Counted from the stretch's first letter, positions 23,166 to 35,110 are shown. The stretch: DNA of 64,000 nt from Lepas anatifera (GCA_034440635.1 JAOTON010002073.1:806001-870000); one strand, 5' to 3'. The notes: generated by a model not told the origin, from the sequence alone. Translations and numbers: made by a program.

Positions 23166-26100
23166 ACCCCAACACCTTAAAACCCGACTCCAAATAGCAC
23201 TTTTTGTATGTTTCTTATTTGCTGCGTATTCACTAGATTTCGTTTTAGGTTATTGAGCCTTTGCACTCCTCTACCAGTGCATCTCAATAAAAGAAGCTAT
23301 CGAAATGCAATGCAAACAAACGCAGCCCCCTAGATAAAAACCCTCCATGTCGGGTCGGATCGGGTGCAGTCGAGTCTACCATTGTGAAAATACTAGTTAG
23401 TTTTATCTGAAGCATGCATCACTCTATGTTTGCAGCTTAAGGAGTTTTCAAGAGGAAAAAGGTCGGAAACCCCTAAAACTTAGGATGAAATGGCAGATCA
23501 TTCGCAGCTATACCATTGTTAGGCCGGAAAACAATGGCATAAATATTGGAAATAAATGTACTCAAAACCCTTTTGGTTTGTAACTGGTGATCTACGAGCT
23601 TTACTGCAATTGATGGAATTGCCAAGCGGTGCTCGACACACCAGGTTTCAGGAATCCCAGGCCCAAGATGGAGCTCAGTTGTCAGTTATATTTATCGTTA
23701 TAAACATCTGAGCTGAAGCCATGTGAAGGCTGAGTCCCACACATTCAGAGCTAAATTAAGTCCTTCACAAATAAGCCTACGCATCTCATTTTTGGTGTAG
23801 CTAGAACGAAGCTGTTAAGCCAGGCAGTTCCCCGAAAACGTTCGCTCCGTGTCACATCATTGTCACCGAATGTCGGTGCACAATTTCAAAATCGGCCTGA
23901 CAGTACAAACTTCTTGCGGTCGTGAGAGTGACGTGGTATGTCTGGAGGGAGGACGCATCAAGCTTAATGATGTGGTCGCAACCGGAGAACTTAAAAATTT
24001 GTGACAGCTGATCAACGGTAAAAAGAAAGGCGGAAGATAGAAAGAGGCCCGGTCAAATGACTACTAAACATTTATTTCAACTGGGGCATAGTGAAATATA
24101 TTTCAATTATGTTTAATTTATTTTTCGATTATAATTTTCTATCATATCAATCACTATATTTCTATTAGTTCCACGATGTGGTTTATACTTAAAGAAGATA
24201 TGCTTCCGGTTTCCATCTAGATCGTAAGCATACAATTATTGATATATTGTAAATCTATACAGGTCAAATTGTTTGCAGGCGCTGAACAAAAGACGAGAGC
24301 ATAAACGACAGAAAATATTACATGTTTGTCTTGCCGCTGTTTCGGAGATTCCTAGTATCATGTGTTATATATAGTTCGAGCGTGTGCAATGTTCTGATCC
24401 CCTCATCTAAGTTTGTACATGGCGTTGAAAGCGAGTGGAATGGGGGACGCATCCCCTCAACTGCCAAGCCAGAAGGCAGGGCATCCCCAAAATCTCGTTG
24501 CTCGACCGACTGTTCTAGCGCTTTTTATCTCGCCCATCAATGCAGACTTGTTGCAATCAATACAAACTCATCAATTCACAAATGGTCTCAAATTGGTTAC
24601 GAGTTAACTTTTGATATCACGCTCCTAGCCGGTTTTTAGGCTTTCGCTTCATATCCTACCCAGCCATCGCCGAAGCAGAGTTCGTGCCCTACTTAAACAC
24701 TCCTGGCTAGGCCCCTTAGAGTGTTTTTGCTATATATTGCGTGTCCATATAGTCGTTTAGTATACGGGAATGAGAACAAGAACAATGAGATTGAACTTGA
24801 AATGAAATGCAATGGCACACCAACGCCAATGGAAGACGCATCCATGTGAATTTTAAGAGCATATTACATTCTTGATATTAGCAGCCGCTAAAAGAAGGTA
24901 ACCAGTCATATACATCATATGCAAATGATTGCCGTGAATCTCAGGGAACATCGTAGTTGCTGTTTGATTCCATTATGAAAAGCCAAACTATTTCTTGAAG
25001 CGTCTTTGATGTAGATGATTTGTGTTTGTTTGTTTATTCTGATACCTCACCCCTCAAACAGAACGGTTTCACTGCAATAAACAATGCAGCGATCTGCACA
25101 CGTCGCGACATATGGCTGTATGTAATATGCCTTTTTCTGCAGTGGTCCAAGAAAGCTGTGAGTAAGGCTTTGGCCCTGATGTCACTGTTGACTGGTTACG
25201 TAAGGTGAAGTGCGATACCAAATTCTCCACTCACTCCATACCAAGAACTGTACCATTCATTTAGTGTTGGAAGCAATGCTTACATGAATTTACCCTGCTA
25301 CCACTTATCTACTTTCTACTATTTTCAATATTTGTTAGACAGACCACACGCTTGAGGCGCCCGGATGGGGCGGTAGAGAGTGGTAGGGGACAGTAGCCCC
25401 CTCTCTCCTGGAGAAGAAAGTGTGGCGTCTCTGCAACCGAGGTGATGTAATACATATTTGTGTATGCTGGCACAAACCAATGATCGGGAGCACTGTTCCC
25501 ATACGTAGGACGCCCGGGATGGAAGTTTCCCGTTACAAACGGTGCCAAAAGCCTAGGGAAATCGACTTTAAAACACAAACAGCTCCCTCTTGAAACTAGG
25601 GTGACCTTTGTCCTCGAAAACTGCGTCTCTGGTGACAGTCACCCCTCCGGAAAAATCCTGGATCCGCCACTGGCAGGCGCCATGTCATACCACACCAGCT
25701 CGTCCCGGTGGGACCATTCAGAACTCGATGCAGACAAGGCTCATGAGCTCTGTGACAACACGGGAGGAAGTCCGTCCTGATTTTTCTCGAATCATTTTAG
25801 AGGACAAAATCGAGAAAGATCCCACTCCAGAGATGATATATATCCCGGAATTGCTACATTTGCAGCCTCGTGTTTCCTGGTTTGGGAAAAAGTTCCAGGT
25901 CTGGAAACCCCAGAGGGTGCTCTCCGAATCTCCGGGGTGACATAAGAGTATTCATAACCAGGTCCGGCATGGAAATCCCGATCAGATTATCTCTCCTCCC
26001 TTATCTTCAGATCTTAACTCATGACAGCCGAGAAGTTCCCACCATTTTTTGGTAAGACCATGTCAGCTTGTCTCGCTGAAACGTTCAGCACTGGTCTTTC

Positions 26101-27420
26101 CTAATTTTTAACAAGGCTGAATCTTCTTCAGGACTGAGCAAAGCACTTATGCCATTTTGAGCGGTTGTCAGTGCTTCTGGCTGTGAATGCAAGAAAGAAC
26201 GCACGTACAATTAAAGCCGTACCGTTAGACTACACGCCCACAATCACTTGTCAGAGGAATCTCCAATCATGTTTCAGAATCTCGAAGCCGATTAGGTAAG
26301 AACGCTGCTTTGTAGCATCATCGTCAGAAAAATAACAGCCGTCCGGCTTGAGAGCTCAATATTATATAACACTTCAACTTATCTACAAAACCGGTGCCAG
26401 CAAGTCTCTTTTATGGAAGGGGTCAGTATGCTTATGACTAAGGCTCAGCTGCAACCAAAGAGGAAGCTTCAGGATAGAGAGGACACTGCTCAGTGCTTTT
26501 TACCGGCGCCCCACCCACTTGGTTCATGTTTCTGCAATTGCATGGTTTGGAAGTAAATATATTATACCCTGAGGTATTACTTTAATCATTAAGTGCAACT
26601 TTCCCCCTGCCGGTATTGCCTTGAGACGCTGATTGAAGACATAAATCCCTGCCCTGAATGGTGCTGAAAAATCCCTGAATGGTGCTCTACTGTTGGCGGG
26701 CCCCACCCCCTGCTCTTGCATCCGCCCCTGGAACTTAGCGGTCGTCCACAAACTACGTTGATTATTGTTCAACTACAGGCCAAAAACCCGCATACGGCTG
26801 AAGTCATTGATAGAAATCGCAAAAAATCATAAAAGTGTTGAAAGGCAGGTGGGCTTATAAACTACAACCTCCATGACGACAACGGCAATTGTGCTGCTAA
26901 AACTGATAAAGGTGAGCGTGTAAAGAAATAGGGTAAATACATATGTTAAGATAAACCGAAATGCACATAACATATCTAAAAACATAAACATATAATACGT
27001 ATAAAAACATATACAATAGAATAAGAAGACTAACTAACAAATGTATCAACTAAAATAAATACTCAATTACTCAGTGCGCACCATACCAGGGACACTAAAA
27101 CCATATCACGTACCTGTGTGCTGTGTACATTTATGTAAACAGCGTTAAAACGCAGCACATCCAATAAAAAACTGAGTCGAATGACACAAAAGTCTTCTCC
27201 CGGTGATTGGTGCAGAAAATCATGTACAAGTTCCGGCAAACGTATCTTGAAACTATTCTGCACACAGCATCAACTCGCCAACTGGGCACACTAAACAGAG
27301 TGTTTGCCGTGAGCGTCGGCCCTGAGTCAGGAGGAGAACAGCCACCAGCTCATAACAGTCCAGTCGGGCTTTCAACAAGGAACGCAGGAACCTAATGTCC
27401 ACTCGCGCAAGCCTTGCCTT
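22686..27420. other. Unannotated intergenic DNA with scattered simple repeats
   Basis: It contains a (GA)n run at 23133-23165, a terminus-like block at 25625-25674 (CACCCCTCC, then AAAAATCCTGGATCCGCCACTG) and another at about 26690-26738 (GGCCCCACCCCCTG, then CATCCGCCCCTGG). No frame shows a recognisable domain, and I see no gene. Confidence 0.5.
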
Positions 27421-28300
27421 GACATGTGCAGGGGAGGTGGTCCTTAAATGCCCCCACCTATTTTTCCGAGCTGTCCGGAGAAACTTGGCAGCCAGAAAAC
27501 GCTACTTAGTGACATTTGAGATAATTATTGAGCGCGTCAAGTGGTGAAGGAGTTTTGAAAATGGGTCAATATTTCTTGAGACAAGGCTTACAAACTCAAA
27601 CATATATTTTGAGACCGTCGCAAGCGCGTGGTCGCACCATTTCGCTTGCACTGTAGACCGAGTGCTGACGTAATACCGTCATGTAATTGGGATTATATGT
27701 CATCTCACATAAAGTTCAACGTCAAGGTCATACAAACATGTTCAAAGTCATTGGCTGCAGGTCAGGTGGCATTATTCAGTATGACTTATTTTATAATATA
27801 ACATCACAGCTAAGACCTACTTTAGAGGCGGGCAAAGGTGCCTTGCACAGAACGCCTTATACAAATTTAAGTGAGCAAATAGTTAAGACTGCTCAAAGTT
27901 AAGGTCAATGTCACAGGTCAAGGTCGCATGCCTTTTTTAAGGCCAAACACTCCTTTTCCGCACAAAGGCTGCTAAACTGCCGGTTATTTTGTACATTATT
28001 TGGAAAAATGTGATACTGTTATGTCATAGGTCAGTGACCTTGGATGAACTTAACCCCAAACATTCAGAGGTCATTGTGTGCGGCCTTGCCTCTATGACTT
28101 TGGTCCGTTTTCAGTGTATTCACGGATTTTTTCCACCTTATCAAAGCATTTCCCAAATTGGTCTTCAGCACGGTCCAGATTTGACCTTACGACTTCGTTT
28201 GACCTTGAAAATAATGGCCTAGGCCAATGAAACTTGGCTATGATGTTATGACGAATCTCCTTCGCCGTTCGCTCTGAATAGCCTTCGGCTGTGCATTAAC
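27421..28300 (-). mobile_element. Family A transposon, diverged copy, reverse orientation
   Basis: This is homologous to 33060-33977 in the same order: TTTTTCCGAGCTGTCCGGAG (TTTTTCCAAGATGGCCGGAG there), GAGCGCGTCAAGTGGTGAAG, TTTTGAGACCGTCGCAAGCG, GGTCAAGGTC, ATGACTTTGGTCCG, CGTTTGACCTTGAAAATA. The ends are eroded and the TTAA sites are not recognisable. There is no coding capacity. Confidence 0.75.
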
Positions 28301-28319
28301 TACGGACACTATGACATTT

Positions 28320-28375
28320 CGGGGCAGAGGTGGCTTAGCCCCTTCCCCTAAGCCTCCCCCTATATCCGCCACTGG
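28320..28375. repeat. Transposon-terminus-like block
   Basis: CCCCTTCCCC and CCTCCCCCTATATCCGCCACTGG match the recurrent C-rich plus ATCCGCCACTG arrangement seen elsewhere in the window. Confidence 0.35.
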
Positions 28376-28559
28376 GTCTGATGGCTGTAGGCGGCGGTGC
28401 ACCGTCGGGGCCACCCCGCGCTGGGGTCGAAGGGGCCGACACACGCTCTCGATACACGCTGGTTCTCCTCAAACGATGAATTCTGAAAGAAATGGAATAT
28501 GAGACCGGAGCTTTCTCGGTACGCTCTAACACATAGCTGTATCAGTTCAAAGCCTACTA

Positions 28560-28578
28560 TAAAGGTGTCACATTCCTT
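28560..28578. repeat. Isolated family D MITE end
   Basis: AAAGGTGTCACATTCCTT next to TTAA (28579-28582) matches the right end of the family D MITE (AAGGTGCCACATTCCCT-TTAA). I cannot find the matching left end. Confidence 0.4.
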
Positions 28579-28582
28579 TTAA

Positions 28583-30464
28583 AGAAGAAAATCGGTTAAT
28601 GTTTGCCAGTTGTCCGCTTCACTTATCAATCGAGCTGATCGTTCTCTGTCTGATGAACAGAGGTCGAGCCTCTCATCGCGTGGGTTCTCTCCGAACGGTT
28701 CTTGTTGATATAATCCAATCTCAGTAAAGAAACCGGCAGCCTTCTTGTTGAGAGACTTTCCAACGCTGATTTTCCGGAAAAAGAAAACCCATACCTTGTT
28801 GAGGTGTAGCTTTGTTCACGTTGACATTTGCTAACCAGCATAATGTGTCGAGCAAAAGATAGCAGCCCTCGATATTCAGGTGTAGGCACACACAATTCCC
28901 ATTCGTTGCAGGATTGTCTACACTACGCCACATATAGCCCTGTTAAGATATAGCCGAGTTTTTCCTCGCGTTGTCTTAATTCAGTGATCAGTGAGCCAAC
29001 TTAAAATTAACATACTCTAGATTCATTCTTCAATGTAAAGGCACATCTCCCCACCAACTTTTTGTCAGAATAGGTCAAACCATCAATAAATTACAGACAT
29101 TTCTACCTCCGCTATCTGTTCGTGTTTTGTGGGTGTGCATTGATTTCACTGTTTGTCGAATCGCTCACAGGTGTGGCTATCATGGCTTGCCTTGATAACT
29201 CTCAACGAGTGTTTTAGCACGTGGTTCATATGGTCGGGCCCAGGGGTGTTAAAAGTCGGTGAAATTTCCAGATTTTCTTCCGATATGTGGTTATGCTGTG
29301 TGGCAGTGAGAATGAGAACACATGAATTTTTATAGTCACGTGGTTGGGGGAGAACTTTCTTATCTCGACCTTGAACTGTAATCGTTCTGGTTTGATCGTT
29401 CGTATGGCATTAGAAGCATAATGTGTGCATGTGTTTCTTTAAGAAAATATTTAATCGTGTTCCTCATTCCTGACATGTTTATAATGTCGGGCTAAAAGAC
29501 TGTGCATTAAGCCTCCCAAAAAAGAAAATGATCAAAAATTTCACTCAAAAAGAGACTAATGAACTGATTTGTCATTTGACTGGTGGGTATAATTCCGAGC
29601 TAGTGGATATCTATGAGACTTGAACCCCAAATCCGTCAGGCGTTTTCAGGTATCGTTTGGTCGCTGATTAGAGCTTGATTTAGTTTCCCCGATCAGGAAA
29701 CCAGTTTCAAATCTCAAATAACCCTAGCAGTTGGTAGATTGTTAAATATAAGCACCACCACCACCGACGTGCCTGAGTATATTACCTAAACGAAAGCCCA
29801 ACATTTTAAAGCTGCAGGTTTGAGCAGGGTGTTGGGATCCCATATTTTTACTTAGCTTTCACGCTGGTTTGAGCTTTTATGAAGCGCAACATTCTATTAC
29901 CCCGAATTCCTCCGATTGCTGACGAACGGAATTCCTTTCGAATCTGTAACTTATTGACATTCGAGTTTCGACAACGAAGAACGGTGTAAGTTCGCTCCAA
30001 CATTGTTTCAATATTCTCCCTAGCAGATTCCAAAACAGGAAAAGTTGGTGCAGTCTTTTAGACAGAATTGATTAGGCATCGTGTAACGTTCCAGGGAAAC
30101 AGAACACCGATGATTAAGAATAAACAATCCGCTGCGTGAGGCAATTTGCTCACAATACCCTCGAGCTGAGGCGCAAAACAAGCCGATTTACATAGCCGAG
30201 CAACAAGCAGCGTCCAGAGTGCGTCCTGGATCTTGTATCCGAGTTTAATCCCAAGCCGTCGGTGGATTTGATTTAATCCAGAACAATTCCTGTGCAACAT
30301 GTGAATCAGCATATGGATTTGGATTCCGTTTTATGTTGGTAGATGATTTCTATACGATATGGATTCGATTTATAGCGATGAATAAGATAATTGCACGGAT
30401 TGGCGTGGATTAATTGTTAAAACTTCCGATCCGGGTCTGGTTGGATGTGAATATTTTTGGCCGT
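28583..30464. other. Unannotated intergenic DNA
   Basis: I see no repeat, RNA gene or protein domain. Confidence 0.5.
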
Positions 30465-30533
30465 GACACCCTCTACCGGCGTCGCCCGACACTCTCTACC
30501 AGCGTCGCCCGACACTCTCTACCGGCGTCGCCC
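30465..30533. repeat. Three tandem 23-bp units
   Basis: Units at 30465-30487, 30488-30510 and 30511-30533 read GACACTCTCTACCGGCGTCG plus CCC, with one or two changes each. Confidence 0.9.
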
Positions 30534-30811
30534 GTGGCCGGAGCTGATTGTTTGGGAGGCCTGTAGCGTCGCTCGAGTAGGCTCTGACGTGGGTGGGTGT
30601 CGAAATAGCCTCACGGACCTGCTATCGGGGCAGGGTCGCCACCCGTAGCTCCGCGTTGTGTAACCGTCATGTGGTCACGGGAATTCACCGAATACGCATG
30701 TTTACCGATAGTTTCTGGTATCGGGAGGCTTCTGAAGAACTTAGCTACAGTTGGCATCGCCATATTAATCAAACTGAAGCGTAATTGTGGTCAGTGGTCG
30801 GAATATATTAA

Positions 30812-31727
30812 CACCCGCACTGGAGGGGGTATTAAATCTGGCACTAATGCGCACTGGAGGGGGCCTCGTAGGCCCCCCTAAGATCTCGGAAACTAAGAAG
30901 CGTAGAAAAACTAAATTTGAGAGGTGGGTGGGGGTTATAGTGATCTACATCATTACCAATTTTTATTGACCTGGGTCAATATCTTCAAGGTCAAACGAGG
31001 TCATAAAGGTCAAAACTTGGCCATGTTGGGGACCGACTGGTAAATGCCGTGATTATGCGGGAAAATGGCGGGAATAAGTTAAAGGCGGACCAGGGTCATA
31101 TAGAGAAAGTCTCAAAGAGCCTTCCCTTCAATTTTGGGGTCAAGGTCATTCAAGGTCATTGACCTGTAAGGTCACAATATAGTATACTACTTATAATATA
31201 CACTTTGACTAACACTATAGCCACTGTTTGACGGGAAATGAGGATTGACCTTTGCAAATGACCTTTGACCTTGCCCTTTGATGACCTTGACCTTGGTATT
31301 GGGTACCTTATCGATGACGTCATAGCATAATGTACGTCAGGTAACGTCATTTGACCGGAAGCACTGTGGTCAGTGACCTTGAAAGTGCAGATATGACCTT
31401 GACCTGTGACCTTTGACCTTGAACGACCTTCATGTGAGGTGACCTTGACATATAATCCCGGTAATATGGTGTTATGACTTCACCACTCGGTCTCCAATGC
31501 AAGCTAACTGGTCTGACAGCGCGATTACGGCGATCTCAAAATGCAGGTCTGACTTTAAAAGCCTATAAGTCAAAACATTTTTGACCGATTTTCAAAAAAT
31601 CTTCACCAATCGACGTGCTATTAAATTATGTTTAATGTGGCAAGTATCGTGTTTCGGTTACGAGCGGTTCTCCGGCCACCTTTGAAAAACAGGTGGGGGC
31701 CCTCCGAGCCCCCCTCCAGTGCGCGTG
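30812..31727 (+). mobile_element. Family A transposon, full-length (916 bp), TTAA target duplication
   Basis: Bounded by TTAA at 30808-30811 and 31728-31731. The ends are CACCCGCACTGGAGGGGG and, as reverse complement on the right, CACGCGCACTGGAGGGGG. The left end is doubled: about 36 bp inside it a second TGCGCACTGGAGGGGGCC begins and forms a hairpin with GGCCCCCC. The body holds dense AGGTCA half-sites, DR1 pairs at 31259-31271 and 31407-31419, and TGACGTCA at 31315-31322. There is no open frame of significance. It is non-autonomous and probably moved by a piggyBac-type transposase (inference from TTAA). Confidence 0.9.
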
Positions 31728-32143
31728 TTAATATTTACATACTATTATGCTAGCCACGCGCCACGGAAGCAGATGGGGATTAATGTCAATGTTATTGCAC
31801 CTTCGCATGAGCTTGAAAGTTCAGATTGATTGAACTTGTCTTGACAATGCATGCATAATTCGCTTCTACAACATGTATTTTACCTCAACCAAAAGATTGG
31901 ATAGGCGTAGCTATTTTTTTTCATTTCTCGTCACTATGAATACTCGTGAAGGGAAAAAAACTAAGTCAACCTTCCAAATTAACTGCCGACAGGCGTGTAT
32001 CCGACACGAAGGGCTGGTCGTTATCTCCCAGTGGTTAATGGAGCCAGTTTTTATTTTGATCCAGTTGAATATACTCCCGGCAATCGGAAAATCGGTCATC
32101 TACGGTCTCAAATTTCACACTTGTTTAACGAATGAACCTTAGG

Positions 32144-32169
32144 GGAGCGAGAGCAAGAGCGAGAGCGTG

Positions 32170-32218
<49 letters not shown>

Positions 32219-32258
32219 CAAGAGAGAGAGAGAGACAGAGACAGAGAGAGAGAGAAAG
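32144..32258. repeat. (GA)n microsatellite with CA and GC interruptions
   Basis: Mostly GA dinucleotides with GC, CA and GT interruptions toward both ends. Confidence 0.95.
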
Positions 32259-32385
32259 CCGTAAATTTGCGAAAAGGTGGCCTATGTTAATTGCTACAAT
32301 ATTTGTTACAGCATGATCTCTCATAATATCAAAATCGCATATCAACAACTCTGAGCACACCATCCAAATGTATTCAGTCGTGTGC

Positions 32386-32518
32386 ACCACACACTTCTAC
32401 ACTATTGAGATAGCTTTAATGTGCTATCGTTATGAGTATAGGATGGGATAAAACCTATGGAAGGAGAGGGTAAGGATCCGAGGGAATGTAAAAATAAATG
32501 AGGTGGGATTCTACCCGG
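32386..32518. repeat. Dispersed repeat F, copy 1
   Basis: It aligns with 52478-52616: ACACACTTCTACACTATTGA versus ACACACTTCCACACTATTGA, then TATGGAAGGAGAGGGTAAGG versus TATGGAAGGAGACGGTAAGG, and GGGATTCTA at the end. It may be related to the sequence 3' of the Penelope-like fragment at 18.15 kb. Confidence 0.65.
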
Positions 32519-32775
32519 ATGGATCGCTGCAGTCTCAGGGGCATGTGTTCACAACCCCAAGGTAGGATGAAGACAGCGATTTCCGATGCAAAAAGATGCA
32601 CGCAATTGAATACACACGCACACACACTTGAAACAGGTAAACAAAAATAAGAGGACGGTGAAAATGGTCGACTCTTCGGCTTCGTAATCGTTCTGTCTTC
32701 GATTTCATACATTCCGTCCCCTAAATTCCTATTTAATTCAGTCAAATCAGTTCGGTGCCTTCGTACCACTTCTCT

Positions 32776-32805
32776 TACACACACACACACACGCACACAC
32801 ACACG

Positions 32806-32886
<81 letters not shown>
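32776..32886. repeat. Compound (CA)n(TA)n microsatellite
   Basis: CA dinucleotides with two CG interruptions run to about 32829 and pass directly into an uninterrupted TA run to about 32886. Confidence 0.97.
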
Positions 32887-32888
<2 letters not shown>

Positions 32889-33059
32889 AGATCAAGTCCA
32901 ACAGGCAAGGCGTTGCAATAATCAGCAGTACAAGCTGTTTCCTTGTAAGCTGGGATTTTCAATATGGGACTTGTTCACAATCTCATGTTTAGTGACGATC
33001 AATGGTTTGTTCAACAGACAAATGCGAACACCATGTGGTGATTACGAAGTGTTCCTTAA

Positions 33060-33977
33060 TACGCGCACTGGAGGGGGCCTCGGAGGCCCCCCTCGCCTGT
33101 TTTTCCAAGATGGCCGGAGAACCGCTTGTAGCCGAAAAACAAAACGTGGCCACATTTAACAGAATTTAATAGCGCGTCGATTGGTGAAGACTTTTTGAAA
33201 ATCGGCCGCATATTATTTGACTTATAGGCTTTCAAAGTCAGACCTGCATTTTGAGATCGCCGTAAACGCGCGGTCGGACCAGTTAGCTTGCATTGAAAAC
33301 CGAGTGGTGACGTCATAACGTCACATAAGCGGGACTATATGTCACGGTCACATCACATGAAAGTCAAGTTCAAGGTCAAAGGTCACAGGTCAAGGTCATA
33401 TCTGCACTTTCAAGGTCACTGACCACTGTGCGTCCGGCCAAATGACGTTACCCGGTCTGACATATATTATGCTATGACGTCATCGGTAGGGTACCCCAAT
33501 AAAAAGGTCAAGGTCAAACGTCAAGGTCAAAGGTCATTGGGAAAGGTCAATCCTCATTTCCCGCCAAACAGTGGCTACAGTGTTAGTCAAAGTGTAAATA
33601 ATAAGTAGTATACCATATGGTGACTTTAAAGGTCAATGGCCTTGAATGACCTTGACCCAAAAGTTGTGGGGAAGCCTCTTTGAGACCTTTTCTCTATGAA
33701 CTTTGTCCGCCTTTAGCTTATTCCCGCCATTTCCCGCATAATCATAGCATTTACCAATCGATCCCCAGCATGGCCAATATTTGACCTTTACGACCTCGTT
33801 TGACCTTGAAGATATTGACCTAGGTCAATGAAAATCAGTCATCATGTAGATCACTATAGCCTTCACCCACCTACCAAGTGGCGTTTTTCTAACCCTCTTA
33901 GTTTTTGAGATCTTAGGGGGGCCTACCAGGCCCCTCCTCCAGTGCGCGTTAGTGCCAGACCCCCTCCAGTGCGGGTG
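33060..33977 (-). mobile_element. Family A transposon, full-length (918 bp), inverted relative to 30812-31727
   Basis: Bounded by TTAA at 33056-33059 and 33978-33981. The left end is TACGCGCACTGGAGGGGG. The right end carries the doubled terminus, GCGCGTTAGTGCCAGACC followed by the outer CACCCGCACTGGAGGGGG as reverse complement. It is very similar to the reverse complement of the other full-length copy along its whole length. It carries DR1 pairs at 33373-33385 and 33524-33536 and TGACGTCA at 33475-33482. No protein is encoded. Confidence 0.9.
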
Positions 33978-34159
33978 TTAATGCTGATACATTCTACAAT
34001 GCAAAATTACAACCTAATAGCACATTTGCACTTCAAGAACGCTATAAGATGACAGCACCGGGAAATATATAAAAATGAATTGCTCTGGTTTTGAACATGA
34101 AGTGGTTTTGGCAGGTACAGTCACTTTAGGTAGGCATTCACGACGGCTACCCAGGCTCT

Positions 34160-34398
34160 TCTCATATACACCCTCGCTTCCACACATTCCGCGTTGATAC
34201 TCGACACCTCTCGCGAGGTATATCCCGCCCTGGCGTTCCAGAAACCAGCGAAAGCGGCTGCATTCCAGGAGGGAGCACGCTTCTCGTCAGCCGTGAGCAG
34301 CGCCGCCGCCGCCGCACCGCCTCAGAGCTGGACCGAGCCCGGGCTCTAATTGGCGCCGCTGCATCGCCCAGGCCGTGATTTATATCCGCATCCACTGC

Positions 34399-34429
<31 letters not shown>

Positions 34430-34515
34430 CAGGGCGGTCCCCAGCTGCTCTTTGCCGCCCAGCGCCCACGGCCACCCTACGTAGCAATGGCGCAGCCTAC
34501 GAGCCGGCCGCAAGT
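34160..34515 (+). promoter_or_regulatory. CpG-rich block resembling a promoter and first exon
   Basis: The block is GC-rich, with (GCC)n runs at 34303-34320 and 34396-34430. It ends with an ATG at 34487 in a good start context (GTAGCAATGG), nine codons (MAQPTSRPQ) and a donor-like CAA|GTGAGG at 34514. Without splicing the frame ends after 18 codons. A GC-rich leader with trinucleotide repeats, an ATG and a donor is typical of an animal first exon. No later exon is recognised downstream, so the call is tentative and a GC-rich repeat is possible. Confidence 0.25.
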
Positions 34516-34967
34516 GAGGATGCTTTCACGTCGTAGGAGATGACTGCTCAGCAGGGCTTACGCACCGGTACATTGGACCACACACTGAGCGTTGATGTGG
34601 GAGGGCTTCAGCTTCTTACTTTTGGGGTGATAGAGATGGCCCACTTTTGCTGGCTTCAGATTGAAAAGTAGAGGCTTATATACGCTTTGCATGATTTCCC
34701 ACTCTTGCCTGTTACCACACATTTTATAAATTTATTTGCCTGTGCGGAGACCAGCGACCAGCGACAAATTCCCACACGGGGGTTCAGAGTAAAGTTAACT
34801 CCACTGCACTACACACCCGGACACCGTGAGCCCTGGCGGCTCTGAGCTGCAGTTTGCGCATGCAGACAACGCCACAAACATGCATAGGAACTTGACCAGT
34901 ATTTCCCCACCTATTCCACAAAGATATTGTCACATCAACTCACATGAGCCGATTTCAATGCGGATAG

Positions 34968-35110
34968 ATCGATCCAGGACTTCATTTCGAGGGGGGCTAG
35001 GCCCTCGAGCCTGCCCCGCCATTGATTCGGATCAGTCTCCGGCTATGCACTTACTAAAGCCACTCTGAAATTTCTGGGGGGGGGACCTGAACCTCCAGCC
35101 CCTTGTATCA
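34968..35110 (+). repeat. Dispersed repeat E, copy 2
   Basis: It aligns with 830-1003: CCAGGACTTCATT, a G-rich block, CCCGCCATTG, CAGTCTCCGGCTATG, a G-run and CCCCTTGTATC. Confidence 0.6.

Larger units (their letters stand above)
31732..33055. other. Spacer between two inverted family A copies
   Basis: This 1.3 kb interval holds two long microsatellites and one dispersed repeat, listed separately. No gene is visible. Confidence 0.7.
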
